This document shows, piece after piece, positions 12,301 to 21,912 of a stretch of DNA of 39,499 nucleotides (its first letter is position 1; each line of letters begins with the position of its first letter). The notes under the pieces were generated by a model that saw only the letters and a program-made list of their open reading frames with translations, searched no databases and was not told where the DNA came from. This DNA is from Mycobacterium sp. Its GTDB lineage: Bacteria; Actinomycetota; Actinomycetes; Mycobacteriales; Mycobacteriaceae. The position numbers and the translations under genes are program-made. The stretch is from the NCBI GenBank assembly GCA_026393245.1, contig JAPLAO010000216.1, forward strand, positions 1 to 39,499, read 5' to 3'.

Positions 12301-12696
12301 ATGCCACTCTCCGATCATGAGCAGCGGATGCTCGATCAGATCGAAAGTGCTCTCTACGCCGAGGACCCCAAGTTCGCATCCAGCGTTCGCGGCGGCAATC
12401 TCCGAGCACCCTCCGCGCGCAGGCGATTGCAGGGCGTGGGCATCTTCGTCCTGGGACTGGCGATGCTCGTTGCCGGCGTGGCGATCAAGGCCACCATGAT
12501 CGGTGGCTTCCCGGTTCTGTCGCTGCTGGGTTTCATCGTGATGTTCGGCGCTGTTGTGTTCGCGATCACCGGTCCAAAGGTCGCTGGCGGCCGCGACCGC
12601 GGACCCGCGCCGGGCGGTGCTCGTCGGGGCAAGGCCGCCGGCGGGTCGTTCTCCAGCCGCATGGAAGACCGCTTCCGCCGTCGTTTCGACGAATAA
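12301..12696 (+). CDS. DUF3040 small membrane protein (Rv2169c-like)
   Basis: Function unknown. The 131 residues begin MPLSDHEQRMLDQIESALYAEDPKFAS, the classic DUF3040 opening (shown in part: LSDHEQRMLDQIE), followed by basic RRRLQG, two membrane spans (about 44-63 and 68-90) and a Gly/Arg/Lys-rich cytoplasmic tail ending RRRFDE. The ATG at 12301 follows GCAAGGAGGGACGG, a strong ribosome site, so the upstream open frame from 12112 is not needed. Its last codons and TAA form the first unit of a 25-bp repeat, and a strong terminator follows at 12769, separating it from the dcw operon. Confidence 0.88.
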   Translation: MPLSDHEQRMLDQIESALYAEDPKFASSVRGGNLRAPSARRRLQGVGIFVLGLAMLVAGVAIKATMIGGFPVLSLLGFIVMFGAVVFAITGPKVAGGRDRGPAPGGARRGKAAGGSFSSRMEDRFRRRFDE

Positions 12697-12748
12697 CTTT
12701 CCCCGTCGTTTCGACGAATAACTTTCCCCGTCGCTGCGACGAGTAAGT
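12679..12748 (+). repeat. 25-bp tandem repeat seeded by the 3' end of the DUF3040 gene
   Basis: Units start at 12679, 12704 and 12729. The first covers the last codons (RRFDE) and TAA stop of the gene; the second is identical for about 25 bp; the third is partial and diverged. Each has an inverted repeat with a 3-nt loop: CGTCG-TTT-CGACG in the first two, CGTCG-CTG-CGACG in the third. The third unit changes the loop but keeps both arms. Confidence 0.9.
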
Positions 12749-12768
12749 CGCGCAACCACCACCCCCAG

Positions 12769-12793
12769 GGCAGCCGGTTCGGCTGCCTTTTTT
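12769..12793 (+). terminator. Strong intrinsic terminator between the DUF3040 gene and mraZ
   Basis: GGCAGCCG-GTT-CGGCTGCC (12769-12787) is a perfect 8-bp stem with a 3-nt loop, followed directly by six T (12788-12793). This is a textbook rho-independent terminator, uncommon in mycobacteria. It would isolate the dcw operon from upstream transcription. Confidence 0.92.
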
Positions 12794-12902
12794 GTGTTCC
12801 CCCACCTGGCCCCACTATGCGCTGAGCTGGTGTTTCGGCGTCCATCTGCCGGTCCGATCCGTGACTGGCTCGGGTAACCAGGCCAAAAGTGGGGGAAAGT
12901 CA

Positions 12903-12932
12903 CACTTTGCGCCTAGATGATGGAGCAAAGTG
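12903..12932. promoter_or_regulatory. 8-bp inverted repeat upstream of mraZ
   Basis: CACTTTGC (12903-12910) and GCAAAGTG (12925-12932) are perfect inverted copies with a 14-nt spacer. The right arm overlaps the first two MraZ-type boxes. It could bind a separate regulator or be incidental. Confidence 0.45.
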
Positions 12933-12965
12933 GGGCAATGTGGGGTATTGTGGCGCATAGCGGGG
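12921..12965 (+). promoter_or_regulatory. MraZ-binding repeats: five TGGNG boxes at 10-bp steps, over a candidate -10
   Basis: TGGAG, TGGGG, TGGGG, TGGCG and CGGGG start at 12921, 12931, 12941, 12951 and 12961, each separated by 5 nt. MraZ proteins are known to bind direct TGGGN repeats with 5-nt spacers upstream of their own operon. A TATTGT hexamer (12946-12951, TANNNT) lies inside the array, so bound MraZ would block the promoter. The remaining leader runs to the AAGGAG site at 13007-13012. Confidence 0.8.
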
Positions 12966-13023
12966 TGACGGTCACTCCGGGGGCTTTGAAACCCAACACC
13001 AGGGGCAAGGAGATATGCGCGGC

Positions 13024-13455
13024 ATGTTCCTCGGCACCTATACGCCCAAGCTGGACGACAAGGGCCGGTTGACGCTGCCTGCGAAGTTCCGCGACGCGCT
13101 GATAGGAGGGTTGATGGTCACCAAAAGCCAGGACCACAGCCTCGCGGTCTACCCCCGCGCCCAATTCGAACAACTCGCGCAGAAGGCGACGCAAACGTCC
13201 CGCAGCAACCCGGAGGCCAGGGCATTCCTGCGCAACCTGGCGGCGGGCACCGACGAACAGCACCCGGACACCCAGGGCCGGATCACGTTATCCGCCGATC
13301 ATCGGCGCTACGCACATCTCTCGAAGGACTGCGTGGTGATCGGGGCGGTGGACTTCCTCGAGATCTGGGACGCCCAGGCGTGGCAGGACTACCAGCAGAT
13401 GCACGAAGAAAACTTCTCCGCGGCCAGCGATGACGCCCTCAGCGGCATTATCTGA
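13024..13455 (+). CDS. mraZ: Transcriptional regulator MraZ
   Basis: First gene of the dcw cluster; a ring-forming DNA-binding protein that represses its own operon and can affect RsmH. From ATG 13024 it has 143 residues, identical in length to the M. tuberculosis protein, and begins [19 protein letters not shown]. Two AbrB-like half-domains each carry a DxKGR/QGR core: [13 protein letters not shown] (about 11-23) and [16 protein letters not shown] (about 83-98). An in-frame ATG at 13015 lies only 2 nt after AAGGAG; 13024 gives an 11-nt spacing and matches the homologue. Its probable operator is the phased box array at 12921-12965. Confidence 0.95.
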   Translation: MFLGTYTPKLDDKGRLTLPAKFRDALIGGLMVTKSQDHSLAVYPRAQFEQLAQKATQTSRSNPEARAFLRNLAAGTDEQHPDTQGRITLSADHRRYAHLSKDCVVIGAVDFLEIWDAQAWQDYQQMHEENFSAASDDALSGII

Positions 13456-14638
13456 GCCCGCGGCGCCGCCGCACGCTCGTGCCCCGTGGCCCCTGTCCGA
13501 ACCGACCCTGGCGTACTTCCCCGACGCCAGGTTCGGCCAACCGGACAGGGACCTCGGAGCAGGGGCTGTGCCACTGGCAATTGACGAAGCGCCGTCCGCG
13601 CCCCACCGACCCGGAGGATCCGCCGTGGCGCCCTCAGATCAGCCGACCCGGGACCATGGGCACGTTCCCGTACTGCTGGAACGCTGCGTGGAACTGCTGG
13701 CCCCCGCACTGACCGCGCACGGCGCGGACGGATCCGGCGCGGTGCTGGTCGATACCACCGTTGGGGCCGGTGGGCACTCCGCGCGATTCCTGAGCGAGTT
13801 CCCGGGCCTGCGCCTGATCGGACTCGACCGCGATCCCGCGGCGCTGGCGATTGCGGCGGCGCGACTCGAGTCCTTCGGCGATCGGGTGAGCCTGGTGCGC
13901 ACCAGATATGACGGAATCGCGGCAGCGTTGGCCGAAACCGGCCTTGCCGCAACGGATTCGGTGGACGGCGTGTTGTTTGATCTCGGCGTCTCGTCGATGC
14001 AACTGGATCGTCCGGAACGGGGCTTCTCCTACGCCCAGGATGCGCCGTTGGATATGCGGATGGACCCGGACGCCGAGTTGACCGCGGCCGAGATCCTCAA
14101 CACCTATGACCGCGCCGGGCTGACCGATATTTTGCGGCGCTTCGGCGAGGAGAAATTCGCCTCCCGGATCGCGGCCTTCATCGTCGAACGGCGCGCGCGC
14201 ACACCACTGACCCGGACGGGTGAACTCGTGGAGATCCTCTACGACGCGATTCCGGTCGGGGCCCGACGGACCGGCGGACATCCCGCCAAGCGCACCTTCC
14301 AGGCATTGCGGATCGCGGTGAACGCCGAGTTGGACTCGCTCTCGGCGGCACTGCCGGCGGCACTGCGCGCTGTGCGCCCGGGTGGGCGGATCGTCGTGAT
14401 GGCATACCAATCCCTCGAGGACCGCATCGCCAAGACCGTCTTCGCCGCGGCCACCGCGTCGCGTACGCCGGAGGGTCTGCCGGTGGAACTTCCCGGACAT
14501 GAGCCGCTGTTCGTTGCGCTCACCCGGGGGGCGGAGCGTGCAGACACCGCCGAGATCGACCGCAACCCGCGGAGTACCGCGGTTCGCTTGCGCGCTATCC
14601 AACGCGCGAACACCGTCAACCACGGAGAGGACCGTTGA
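13430..14638 (+). CDS. rsmH: 16S rRNA (cytosine-1402-N4)-methyltransferase RsmH (MraW)
   Basis: Methylates N4 of C1402 in 16S rRNA in the ribosomal P site, using S-adenosylmethionine. The 402-residue protein has a mycobacteria-type N-terminal extension (1-76, with [15 protein letters not shown]) before the conserved HVPVLLERC core. SAM-binding motif [15 protein letters not shown] (GAGGH 112-116) and IGLDRDP follow; [19 protein letters not shown] and [17 protein letters not shown] are family signatures. ATG 13430 overlaps mraZ by 26 bp; no other in-frame start precedes the conserved extension. It ends with TGATG, overlapping the ftsL-like gene by one base. Confidence 0.95.
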   Translation: MTPSAALSEPAAPPHARAPWPLSEPTLAYFPDARFGQPDRDLGAGAVPLAIDEAPSAPHRPGGSAVAPSDQPTRDHGHVPVLLERCVELLAPALTAHGADGSGAVLVDTTVGAGGHSARFLSEFPGLRLIGLDRDPAALAIAAARLESFGDRVSLVRTRYDGIAAALAETGLAATDSVDGVLFDLGVSSMQLDRPERGFSYAQDAPLDMRMDPDAELTAAEILNTYDRAGLTDILRRFGEEKFASRIAAFIVERRARTPLTRTGELVEILYDAIPVGARRTGGHPAKRTFQALRIAVNAELDSLSAALPAALRAVRPGGRIVVMAYQSLEDRIAKTVFAAATASRTPEGLPVELPGHEPLFVALTRGAERADTAEIDRNPRSTAVRLRAIQRANTVNHGEDR

Positions 14639-15720
14639 TGAAGGTCGGGCGCAAGTCACATGGCCCCGTCGGTCTGGATGAGACCAGGACCCGCAAGCGT
14701 GCACCCGCGCGCAGCCGCGGGCACGACGGACCGGCCCGCAAGCGTCGGACCGCCGACGGACCGCGCGCGACAACATCGACCCGTCCATCCCGCGAGCCGC
14801 GCGGCCAGCGTCAGGGTCCGGCGACCGCGCCGACTCCGCGTCCCGCGGATCGGTCGGCGCGACCCAAGACCACCACTCAGGCAAAGGCGCGTGCGCATGC
14901 CCGAAAAGCCAAGGCGCCCAAGGTTATCCGGCCGTCGCTGCGCGAGCGGCTGATTGCGAGATTGGAAGGGGTCGATCTTCGTCCCCGGGCACTACTGGCC
15001 AGGATCCCATTCGTCATGCTGGTGATCGGAGCGCTCGCTCTGGGGCTGGGCATCACGCTGTGGTTGTCGACCGCATCCGCACAGCGGTCCTACCAATTGG
15101 GCAGTGCTCGAACCGTCAACGATGCGCTGAGCCAGCAGAAGGAAGCCCTCGAGCGCGATGTGTTGGAGGCGCAATCGGCGCCCGCACTGGCCGACGCGGC
15201 CCGGAATCTTGGCATGATCCCGTCGCGTGACGCCGCGCACCTCATCCAGGATCCGGCTGGCAACTGGGTGGTCGTGGGCACACCCAAGCCCGCCCAGGGC
15301 GCACCGCCGCCGCCGCTGAACATCAAGCTTCCCGATCCGGCTCCGCCGGCACCGCCAGTCAAGCCGGCCGCGCCCAAACCCTCCGCCGCGCCCAAACCGG
15401 GAGCCGCTATTGAGGTGCCGAGGCGGATCACGCCGTCGCTGCCGGGGGCTGCACTATCGGCGGGCGTTCCCGCCCCGGCCGGGCCGGGGGTTCCCGTGCC
15501 GGTTGCGCCGGTGACAGTTCCGGGAGTCGCGCACGCACCCGTCGGCGCAACGATTCCGGGTCCGCCGCCACTGCCGGGACCGGTGATCACCCTGCCCGCC
15601 GGTGACACGCTGGCGGTCATGCCTGCCGCACCGGTGGTACTTCCAGTGCCTACAGTGGCTGCTGTGCCTGTTGCGCCTGATGTTGCTGCTGGGGTCACTC
15701 CTGTTGGACCGGCCCAGTGA
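14638..15720 (+). CDS. ftsL: FtsL-like bitopic division protein with Pro-rich tail (Rv2164c-like)
   Basis: By position (between rsmH and pbpB) and topology this is the FtsL-type component of the FtsQLB/FtsWI machine. The 360 residues have a strongly basic cytoplasmic part (1-115), one span (about 122-144), a short heptad-like coiled region (about 150-190, with ARTVNDALSQQKEALERDV) and LGMIPSRDAAHLIQ, then about 140 residues very rich in Pro, Ala and Val. The Pro-rich tail is not found in E. coli FtsL. The ATG at 14638 shares one base with the rsmH stop and has GGAGAGG 8 nt upstream. Symbol assigned by context, not by strong sequence signature. Confidence 0.85.
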   Translation: MKVGRKSHGPVGLDETRTRKRAPARSRGHDGPARKRRTADGPRATTSTRPSREPRGQRQGPATAPTPRPADRSARPKTTTQAKARAHARKAKAPKVIRPSLRERLIARLEGVDLRPRALLARIPFVMLVIGALALGLGITLWLSTASAQRSYQLGSARTVNDALSQQKEALERDVLEAQSAPALADAARNLGMIPSRDAAHLIQDPAGNWVVVGTPKPAQGAPPPPLNIKLPDPAPPAPPVKPAAPKPSAAPKPGAAIEVPRRITPSLPGAALSAGVPAPAGPGVPVPVAPVTVPGVAHAPVGATIPGPPPLPGPVITLPAGDTLAVMPAAPVVLPVPTVAAVPVAPDVAAGVTPVGPAQ

Positions 15721-17657
15721 GTCGAGCGGACAGATCGGGTGCACGACCGGCGTCTAAAAGCAGGGTCCGAGCGGCTGCCGGCCAACCGGTGACAGCCGGC
15801 GAAGGCCGCTCCGCAAAGGCCCGTCGCAGCCGAGCGGTGACCGAGATCGATTCGGCCAGTTCGTCTTTCGTCTACCGCTACCGGGTGGGAAATGTCGTCA
15901 TCTTCATCGCCCTCCTGGTGGCGGCGGCGCAGCTGTTCAACCTGCAGGTACCCCAGGCGGCTGGTCTGCGCGCCCTGGCCGCAGGCCAACTTAAGGTCAC
16001 CGACATTGAGAAGGCGGTGCGCGGCAGCGTCGTCGACCGGAACCTCGGCAAGCTGGCCTTCACCACCGAGGCCCGCGCGCTGACCTTCCAGCCCGCCAAG
16101 ATCCGCAAGCAACTCGCTGAGGCCAAGCAGAAGTCTCCGAAGGCACCGGATCCGGATCAGCGGCTGATGGAGATCGCCAGGGATGTCTCGGGCAAGTTGA
16201 ACAACACCCCCGATTACGCCGGCGTGCTGGCGAAGTTGCGCAGCAACGAAACCTTCGTCTATTTGGCTCGTGCCGTCGACCCGGGGATCGCCTCGGCCAT
16301 CACGAAGAAGTTCCCCGAGGTCGGTGCCGAGCGACAGGACATCCGGCAGTACCCGGGCGGCTCACTGGCCGCCAATGTCGTGGGCGGTATCGACTGGGAC
16401 GGTCACGGGCTGATGGGCCTCGAGGAATCGATGGATTCGGTGCTGGCAGGAACAGATGGGGCGGTGACCTACGATCGCGGCTCCGACGGCGTGGTGATCC
16501 CGGGCAGCTACCGCAACCGCCACGACGCCGTCGACGGTGCGACGGTGCAACTGACACTCGACAACGACATTCAGTACTACGTCCAGCAGCAGGTGCAGAT
16601 GGCCAGGGACGCCTCGGGCGCCAGGAACGTCTCCGCGGTGGTGCTCGACGCCAAGACCGGCCAGGTGCTGGCGATGGCGAATGACAACACCTTCGACCCC
16701 AGCCAGGACATCGGCCGCCAGACCGACAGGCAGATCGGCAACTTGGCGGTGACATCGCCGTTCGAGCCCGGCTCGGTGAACAAGGTCGTCACCGCGGCAT
16801 CGGTGATCGAGTACGGGTTGTCCAATCCTGATGAAGTGCTGTCGGTTCCCGGTTCCATCAATATGGGCGGGGTCAATATCCGCGATGCGTGGGGTCACGG
16901 CCTGACGGGGTTCACCACGACCGGTGTTTTCGGGAAGTCGTCCAACGTGGGCACCCTGATGCTCGCCCAGCGGATCGGCCCGGAGCGCTACTACGAGATG
17001 CTTGGTAAGTTCGGACTCGGCCAGCGCACGAACGTGGGCCTGCCGGGGGAGAGCTCCGGAATCGTCCCACCCATCGACCAGTGGTCGGGTAGCACTTTCT
17101 CCAATTTGCCTATTGGACAGGGTCTTTCGATGACTCTGCTGCAGATGACCGGCATGTACCAGGCCATCGCCAACGACGGCCTGCGAATTCCGCCGCGGAT
17201 CGTTAAGTCCACCATCGCCGCCGACGGAACCCGTACCGACGAGCCGCAATCCAGCGGTATCCGGGTGGTGACTCCGGAGACCGCGCGCACGGTGCGAAAC
17301 ATGCTGCGGGCGGTGGTCCAGCGTGACCCGATGGGCACCCAGCAGGGCACTGGGCCGGCCGCGGCCGTCGACGGCTACCAGGTTGCCGGCAAGACCGGCA
17401 CCGCCCAGCAGATCAACCCGGGCTGCGGGTGCTACTACGACGACGTCTACTGGATCACCTTTGCCGGGATGGCTCCGGTGGATGATCCCCGCTACGTCAT
17501 CGGCATCATGATGGACGCCCCGTCCCGCAATGCCGACGGCACGCCCGGCCACTCGGCGGCGCCGCTGTTCCACAACCTCACCGGTTGGCTGCTGCAGCGC
17601 GAGAATGTGCCGCTCTCGCCGGATCCGGGCCCGCCGTTGACGCTGCAGGCGGCCTGA
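15717..17657 (+). CDS. pbpB: Septal class B penicillin-binding protein (PbpB/FtsI, PBP3)
   Basis: Transpeptidase that crosslinks new septal peptidoglycan with FtsW. The 646 residues include a basic cytoplasmic tail, a single span at about 57-77, a dimerisation/pedestal region, and the penicillin-binding domain with all three motifs: SxxK as S353-V-N-K356 in EPGSVNKVV, SxN as S408-S409-N410 in FGKSSNVG, and KTG at 559-561 in AGKTGTAQQ. It is slightly shorter than M. tuberculosis PbpB (679). GTG 15717 overlaps the ftsL-like stop by 4 bp. A 60-bp gap to murE breaks the tight overlap chain here. Confidence 0.96.
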   Translation: MSRADRSGARPASKSRVRAAAGQPVTAGEGRSAKARRSRAVTEIDSASSSFVYRYRVGNVVIFIALLVAAAQLFNLQVPQAAGLRALAAGQLKVTDIEKAVRGSVVDRNLGKLAFTTEARALTFQPAKIRKQLAEAKQKSPKAPDPDQRLMEIARDVSGKLNNTPDYAGVLAKLRSNETFVYLARAVDPGIASAITKKFPEVGAERQDIRQYPGGSLAANVVGGIDWDGHGLMGLEESMDSVLAGTDGAVTYDRGSDGVVIPGSYRNRHDAVDGATVQLTLDNDIQYYVQQQVQMARDASGARNVSAVVLDAKTGQVLAMANDNTFDPSQDIGRQTDRQIGNLAVTSPFEPGSVNKVVTAASVIEYGLSNPDEVLSVPGSINMGGVNIRDAWGHGLTGFTTTGVFGKSSNVGTLMLAQRIGPERYYEMLGKFGLGQRTNVGLPGESSGIVPPIDQWSGSTFSNLPIGQGLSMTLLQMTGMYQAIANDGLRIPPRIVKSTIAADGTRTDEPQSSGIRVVTPETARTVRNMLRAVVQRDPMGTQQGTGPAAAVDGYQVAGKTGTAQQINPGCGCYYDDVYWITFAGMAPVDDPRYVIGIMMDAPSRNADGTPGHSAAPLFHNLTGWLLQRENVPLSPDPGPPLTLQAA

Positions 17658-17680
17658 GGCGTCCGCGCACGTTTGCTCGG

Positions 17681-17686
17681 TAGGGT
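17681..17686 (+). promoter_or_regulatory. Candidate internal promoter -10 (TAGGGT) before murE
   Basis: TAGGGT fits TANNNT and lies 32 bp before the murE GGGAGG ribosome site start region, inside the only real gap (60 bp) between the early division genes and the mur genes. No clear -35. In M. tuberculosis this junction holds inserted genes, so an internal promoter would make sense. Confidence 0.35.
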
Positions 17687-17717
17687 TCTAGCCGTCCGAG
17701 CCGACGGGAGGTGAGCG

Positions 17718-19355
17718 GTGATGTCCGGTGCCCTGCGGCCCAGGTCCGCCCCGGGACTTGCCCTGCCCTTGCTGGCAGCCCGGGTCGAAGCGGCTCCCGC
17801 CGGCGGTACGGACCTACCCGATCTCCGCATCGCCGGGGTCACACTGCGCGCCCAGGACGCGGTTCCCGGCGACCTGTTCGCCGCACTGCCCGGCGCCTCG
17901 GCACATGGCGCCGAATACACCGGTGCGGCCCTCGTTGCCGGCGCGGTCGCGGTGCTCACCGATGCTGACGGCCTGGAGGTGATCCATCGACTGCTCGGCG
18001 ATCCGGCACCGGTGCCGGTGCTGGTGCACCCCGCCCCGCGTTCGATCCTGGGGGCACTGGCCGCCGATGTCTACGGACACCCGTCGGATCGGGTCGCCGT
18101 GCTGGGCGTAACAGGAACGTCCGGCAAGACCACCACCGCGCACCTGATCGAGGCCGGGTTGCGCGCGGCGGGCCGGACGGTGGGGCTGATCGGCACCGTC
18201 GGCGTCCGGATCGCCGGGGAGGATGTGCCCAGTGCGCTGACCACACCGGAGGCGCCCGCGCTGCAGGCCCTGCTCGCGGTGATGGCCGAACGCGGCGTCG
18301 ACACCGCGGTGATGGAAGTCTCCAGTCACGCACTCGAACTCGGCCGGGTGGACGGAATCCGTTTTGCGGCAGGCGGTTTCACGAATCTCTCTCGCGACCA
18401 TCTGGACTTCCACCCGACGATGCAGGCGTACTTCGATGCCAAGGCCCGGCTGTTCGAACCCTCCTCGCCACTGTGCGCGCAGCGGGCCGTGGTGTGTGTG
18501 GACGATGAGGCTGGCCGGGCGATGGCACTGCGTGCGCCGCACGCCGTCACCGTCAGCGCTGAGGGCGCGGCGGCGGATTTGCGCCCAGAGGGCGCGGCGG
18601 CTGATTTGCGCCCAGAGGGCGCGGCGGCTGATTTGCGCCCAGAGGGCGCGGCGGATTGGCGCGCCGAGGACATCGTCGCCCTCGACGGGGATCCGCGCGG
18701 CGGGCTGCAGGAATTCAGCGCGGTCGACCCGGCCGGTGTGCACCACCGGCTTCGGATCCGGCTACCCGGGCGCTACAACGTGGCCAACGCACTGCTTGCG
18801 CTGGCCATGATGGACACCATCGGGGTGTCACCCGAACAGGCCGCACCCGGCCTGCGCACCGCGTCGGTTCCGGGCCGTCTCGAGGTGATCGAACGTGGCC
18901 AGGATTTCCTGGCCGTCGTCGACTATGCCCACAAACCCGGTGCGCTGCGCGCGGTTCTGGAGACCCTGCGGCGCCCGGGGACGCGGCTGGCCGTGGTGTT
19001 CGGCGCCGGTGGCAACCGTGACGCCGGCAAGCGCGAACCCATGGGTGCGGTCGCGGCCGAACTTGCCGACTTGGTCGTGATCACGGACGACAACCCGCGC
19101 GACGAGGATCCGGCCGCCATCCGAGCCGCCATCATGGCTGGCGCCCGGCGCGAATCCGGCGGTGCGGACATCATCGAGATCGGTGACCGCGAGTCGGCGA
19201 TCGCCCACGCTGTCGCCTGGGCCCGCCGCGGCGACGTGGTGGTCATCGCCGGTAAGGGCCACGAGACCGGGCAGACCAGCGGTGGGCACACCCGGCCGTT
19301 CGATGACCGCGACGAACTCGGCCGCGCCCTGGAAAGCCGGATTGGCACCGCGTGA
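17718..19355 (+). CDS. murE: UDP-N-acetylmuramoyl-L-alanyl-D-glutamate--meso-diaminopimelate ligase
   Basis: Adds meso-diaminopimelate to the muropeptide precursor in the cytoplasm, using ATP. The 545 residues contain the P-loop GTSGKTTT (133-140), [18 protein letters not shown], the [17 protein letters not shown] region with the Lys that is carbamylated in Mur ligases, and the DNPR motif (458-461, TDDNPRDED) that selects meso-DAP over lysine. GTG 17718 and ATG 17721 both suit the GGGAGG at 17706. Unusual is an in-frame (EGAAADLRP)x3 insertion at about residues 282-313, in a loop of the central domain where the homologue is shorter. It overlaps murF by 4 bp. Confidence 0.96.
   Translation: MMSGALRPRSAPGLALPLLAARVEAAPAGGTDLPDLRIAGVTLRAQDAVPGDLFAALPGASAHGAEYTGAALVAGAVAVLTDADGLEVIHRLLGDPAPVPVLVHPAPRSILGALAADVYGHPSDRVAVLGVTGTSGKTTTAHLIEAGLRAAGRTVGLIGTVGVRIAGEDVPSALTTPEAPALQALLAVMAERGVDTAVMEVSSHALELGRVDGIRFAAGGFTNLSRDHLDFHPTMQAYFDAKARLFEPSSPLCAQRAVVCVDDEAGRAMALRAPHAVTVSAEGAAADLRPEGAAADLRPEGAAADLRPEGAADWRAEDIVALDGDPRGGLQEFSAVDPAGVHHRLRIRLPGRYNVANALLALAMMDTIGVSPEQAAPGLRTASVPGRLEVIERGQDFLAVVDYAHKPGALRAVLETLRRPGTRLAVVFGAGGNRDAGKREPMGAVAAELADLVVITDDNPRDEDPAAIRAAIMAGARRESGGADIIEIGDRESAIAHAVAWARRGDVVVIAGKGHETGQTSGGHTRPFDDRDELGRALESRIGTA
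18561..18655 (+). repeat. In-frame 27-bp tandem repeat inside murE
   Basis: Units start at 18561, 18588 and 18615, with a 14-bp partial at 18642. Copies differ by one base (GGCGGCG versus GGCGGCT) and encode EGAAADLRP each time, then EGAADW. Across each unit junction lies GCGCCC-AGA-GGGCGC, a perfect 6-bp-arm inverted repeat with a 3-nt loop. As 27 bp is nine codons, copy changes would leave the frame intact. Confidence 0.95.
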
Positions 19356-20836
19356 TCACCCTGACCGTCGCCCGTATAGCCGAGATTGTCGGCGGCCAAC
19401 TGACCGATATCAGCGCGGGCGATGCCGAAGCGACGCACGTGACCGGCACCGTCGAGTTCGATTCGCGGGCCGTCACACCGGGTGGGATATTTCTGGCCCT
19501 GCCCGGGGCGCGCTCCGACGGCCATGATTTCGCCGCGGCCGCCGTGCAGTCCGGCGCGGCCGTGGTGTTGGCGGCACGACCGGTGGGCGTGCCCGCCATC
19601 GTGGTGCCGCCCGTGCCCGCGCCGGACGCAGGCGCCGGTGTGCTCGAACACGACGTCGACGGCTCCGGTGCGGCCGTGCTGGCAGCGTTAGCCACCCTCG
19701 CCGGTGTGGTGGCCGCCGAACTGGTGGCGGGTGGGTTGCGGATCGTCGGCATCACCGGATCCTCGGGCAAGACCTCCACCAAGGACCTGATCGCCGCCGT
19801 GCTGCGACCGCTGGGCGATGTGGTCGCACCGCCGGGGTCGTTCAACAACGAACTCGGCCACCCGTGGACCGTGCTGCGGGCAACTCCGCAGACCGACCTC
19901 CTGGTGCTGGAGATGTCGGCCCGGCACCCCGGCAATATCGCCGCGCTGGCCCGGATTGCCCCGCCGACCATCGCAGCGGTGCTCAATGTCGGCACCGCAC
20001 ACCTCGGTGAGTTCGGCTCGCGGGAGGTGATCGCGGCAACGAAAGCCGAACTGGTGCAAGCGGTTCCCGCCTCGGGTGTGGTGATCCTCAATGCCGACGA
20101 TTCCGTCGTCGCCGCGATGGCCGCCCAGACCCCGGCGCGGGTCGTCACCTTCGGGCGAACCGCGGCGGCCGATATTCGGGCCGACGACGTCGAACTCGAC
20201 GAACTGGCTCGAGCGAGCTTCACCCTGCACGCCGGCGGTCAGGCGATCCGGGTCGGACTGGCGGTCCACGGCGAGCACCAGGTCGGCAATGCGCTGTGTG
20301 CGGCGGCGGTTGGGCTGGAATGCGGGGCGACCCTCGAGCAGGTGGCGGCGGCACTGGCCGCGGCCGCCCCGGCGTCTCGGCACCGTATGGAGGTGCACTC
20401 CCGCCCGGACGGTGTCACCGTCATCAACGACGCCTACAACGCCAACCCCGACTCGATGCGGGCCGGTTTGCAGGCGCTTGCGGTGATGGCTCGGAAATCA
20501 GCCGGGGCCGCGCGCAGTTGGGCGGTTCTCGGCGAAATGGGCGAGTTGGGGCAGGATTCGATAACGGAGCATGACCGTATCGGCCGACTCGCCGTGCGCT
20601 TAGATATCAGTCGACTCATCGTCGTCGGAACCGGAAGGCCTATGAGCGCTATGCACCAGGGGGCCGTCATGGAGGGGTCCTGGGGGTCGGAGTCGGTCCT
20701 GGTGCCCGATGCCGACGCCGCCCTGGCGCTCTTGCGATCCGAACTGGAACCCGGTGACGTAGTCCTGGTGAAGGCATCGAACGCGGCCGGACTCGGCGCA
20801 CTGGCCGAGGCCCTGCTGCGGGACGGCCGCGAATGA
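19352..20836 (+). CDS. murF: UDP-N-acetylmuramoyl-tripeptide--D-alanyl-D-alanine ligase
   Basis: Joins D-Ala-D-Ala to the UDP-MurNAc-tripeptide, completing the cytoplasmic precursor. The 494 residues show the three Mur ligase domains: an N-terminal substrate domain with [17 protein letters not shown], the central ATPase with [10 protein letters not shown] (136-145) and NNELGHPWT, and a C-terminal domain with [15 protein letters not shown] and [13 protein letters not shown] 19352 overlaps the murE stop (GTGA), and its own stop overlaps the mraY ATG (ATGA), so the three are translationally coupled. Confidence 0.96.
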   Translation: MITLTVARIAEIVGGQLTDISAGDAEATHVTGTVEFDSRAVTPGGIFLALPGARSDGHDFAAAAVQSGAAVVLAARPVGVPAIVVPPVPAPDAGAGVLEHDVDGSGAAVLAALATLAGVVAAELVAGGLRIVGITGSSGKTSTKDLIAAVLRPLGDVVAPPGSFNNELGHPWTVLRATPQTDLLVLEMSARHPGNIAALARIAPPTIAAVLNVGTAHLGEFGSREVIAATKAELVQAVPASGVVILNADDSVVAAMAAQTPARVVTFGRTAAADIRADDVELDELARASFTLHAGGQAIRVGLAVHGEHQVGNALCAAAVGLECGATLEQVAAALAAAAPASRHRMEVHSRPDGVTVINDAYNANPDSMRAGLQALAVMARKSAGAARSWAVLGEMGELGQDSITEHDRIGRLAVRLDISRLIVVGTGRPMSAMHQGAVMEGSWGSESVLVPDADAALALLRSELEPGDVVLVKASNAAGLGALAEALLRDGRE

Positions 20837-21912
20837 GACTGATCCTCGTCGCCGTCGGTATCTCGTTGGCGGTGGCGATCCTGCTCACCCCGACGCTGAT
20901 CCGGTTGTTCACCCGGCAGGGCCTCGGCCAGGAGATCCGCGAGGACGGCCCGCCCAGTCATCAGACCAAGCGCGGGACCCCGTCGATGGGCGGGGTGGCC
21001 ATCCTGGCCGGAATCTGGGCCGGGTACTTCGGCGCCCACCTGGTGGGCTTGGTGATGGATGGGCAGGGCCCCTCGGTGTCCGGGCTGCTGGTACTCGGAC
21101 TGGCGACGGCACTGGGCGGCGTGGGATTCCTCGACGACCTGATCAAGATCCGCCAATCCCGCAACCTCGGCTTGAACAAGACCGCCAAAACCGTCGGCCA
21201 GATCTCCGCGGCACTGCTGTTCGGCATCCTGGTGCTGCAGTTCGGCAATCCCGACGGGCTCACCCCGGGCAGCCCGCAACTGTCCTACGTCCGCGAGATC
21301 GCCACCGTCGCCCTGCCGCCGGCGTTGTTCGTGGTGTTCGTCATCGTGGTGGTCAGCGCATGGTCCAACGCGGTGAACTTCACCGATGGCCTCGACGGCC
21401 TGGCGGCCGGGTGTATGGCCATGGTCAGCGCGGCCTACGTTCTGATCACCTTCTGGCAGTACCGCAACGCCTGCGCGTCCCATCCGGGGCTGGGCTGCTA
21501 CAACGTCCGGGACCCGCTTGATCTGGCACTGATCGCCGCCGCCACCACCGGGGCGTGCATCGGATTCCTGTGGTGGAACGCCGCTCCGGCGAAGATCTTC
21601 ATGGGGGACACCGGGTCGCTTGCGCTGGGCGGCATCATCGCCGGACTGTCCATCACCAGCCGCACCGAGGTGCTCGCCGTGGTCCTGGGCGCGCTGTTCG
21701 TCGCCGAGGTCACCTCGGTGGTGGTGCAGATCCTGGCCTTCCGAACCACCGGGCGCCGGGTGTTCCGGATGGCTCCCTTCCATCATCACTTCGAACTCGC
21801 CGGCTGGGCCGAAACTACCGTGATCATCCGGTTCTGGCTGCTGACGGCGATCGCATGCGGACTCGGGGTGTCGCTGTTCTACAGCGAATGGCTGACCGCC
21901 ATCGGTGACTGA
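20833..21912 (+). CDS. mraY: Phospho-N-acetylmuramoyl-pentapeptide transferase
   Basis: Transfers phospho-MurNAc-pentapeptide to undecaprenyl (decaprenyl) phosphate, forming lipid I at the inner membrane. The 359 residues equal the M. tuberculosis length. It has about ten spans and the family's polar motifs: KRGTPSMGG after the first span, [33 protein letters not shown] and the cytoplasmic HHHFE ([11 protein letters not shown]) near residue 320. ATG 20833 overlaps murF by 4 bp; the 3' end overlaps murD by 8 bp. Confidence 0.97.
   Translation: MRLILVAVGISLAVAILLTPTLIRLFTRQGLGQEIREDGPPSHQTKRGTPSMGGVAILAGIWAGYFGAHLVGLVMDGQGPSVSGLLVLGLATALGGVGFLDDLIKIRQSRNLGLNKTAKTVGQISAALLFGILVLQFGNPDGLTPGSPQLSYVREIATVALPPALFVVFVIVVVSAWSNAVNFTDGLDGLAAGCMAMVSAAYVLITFWQYRNACASHPGLGCYNVRDPLDLALIAAATTGACIGFLWWNAAPAKIFMGDTGSLALGGIIAGLSITSRTEVLAVVLGALFVAEVTSVVVQILAFRTTGRRVFRMAPFHHHFELAGWAETTVIIRFWLLTAIACGLGVSLFYSEWLTAIGD

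Noticed and set aside
12697..12720. Frameshifted continuation of the DUF3040 gene into the repeat
   Set aside because: TAA is intact in the first unit, and the later units repeat the coding end without a gene of their own.
16362..17573. 403-codon open frame opposite pbpB, and similar long antisense frames across mur genes
   Set aside because: High GC leaves few stops in shadow frames. They are rich in Arg, His and Pro with no recognisable domain, and lie wholly under well-supported genes.
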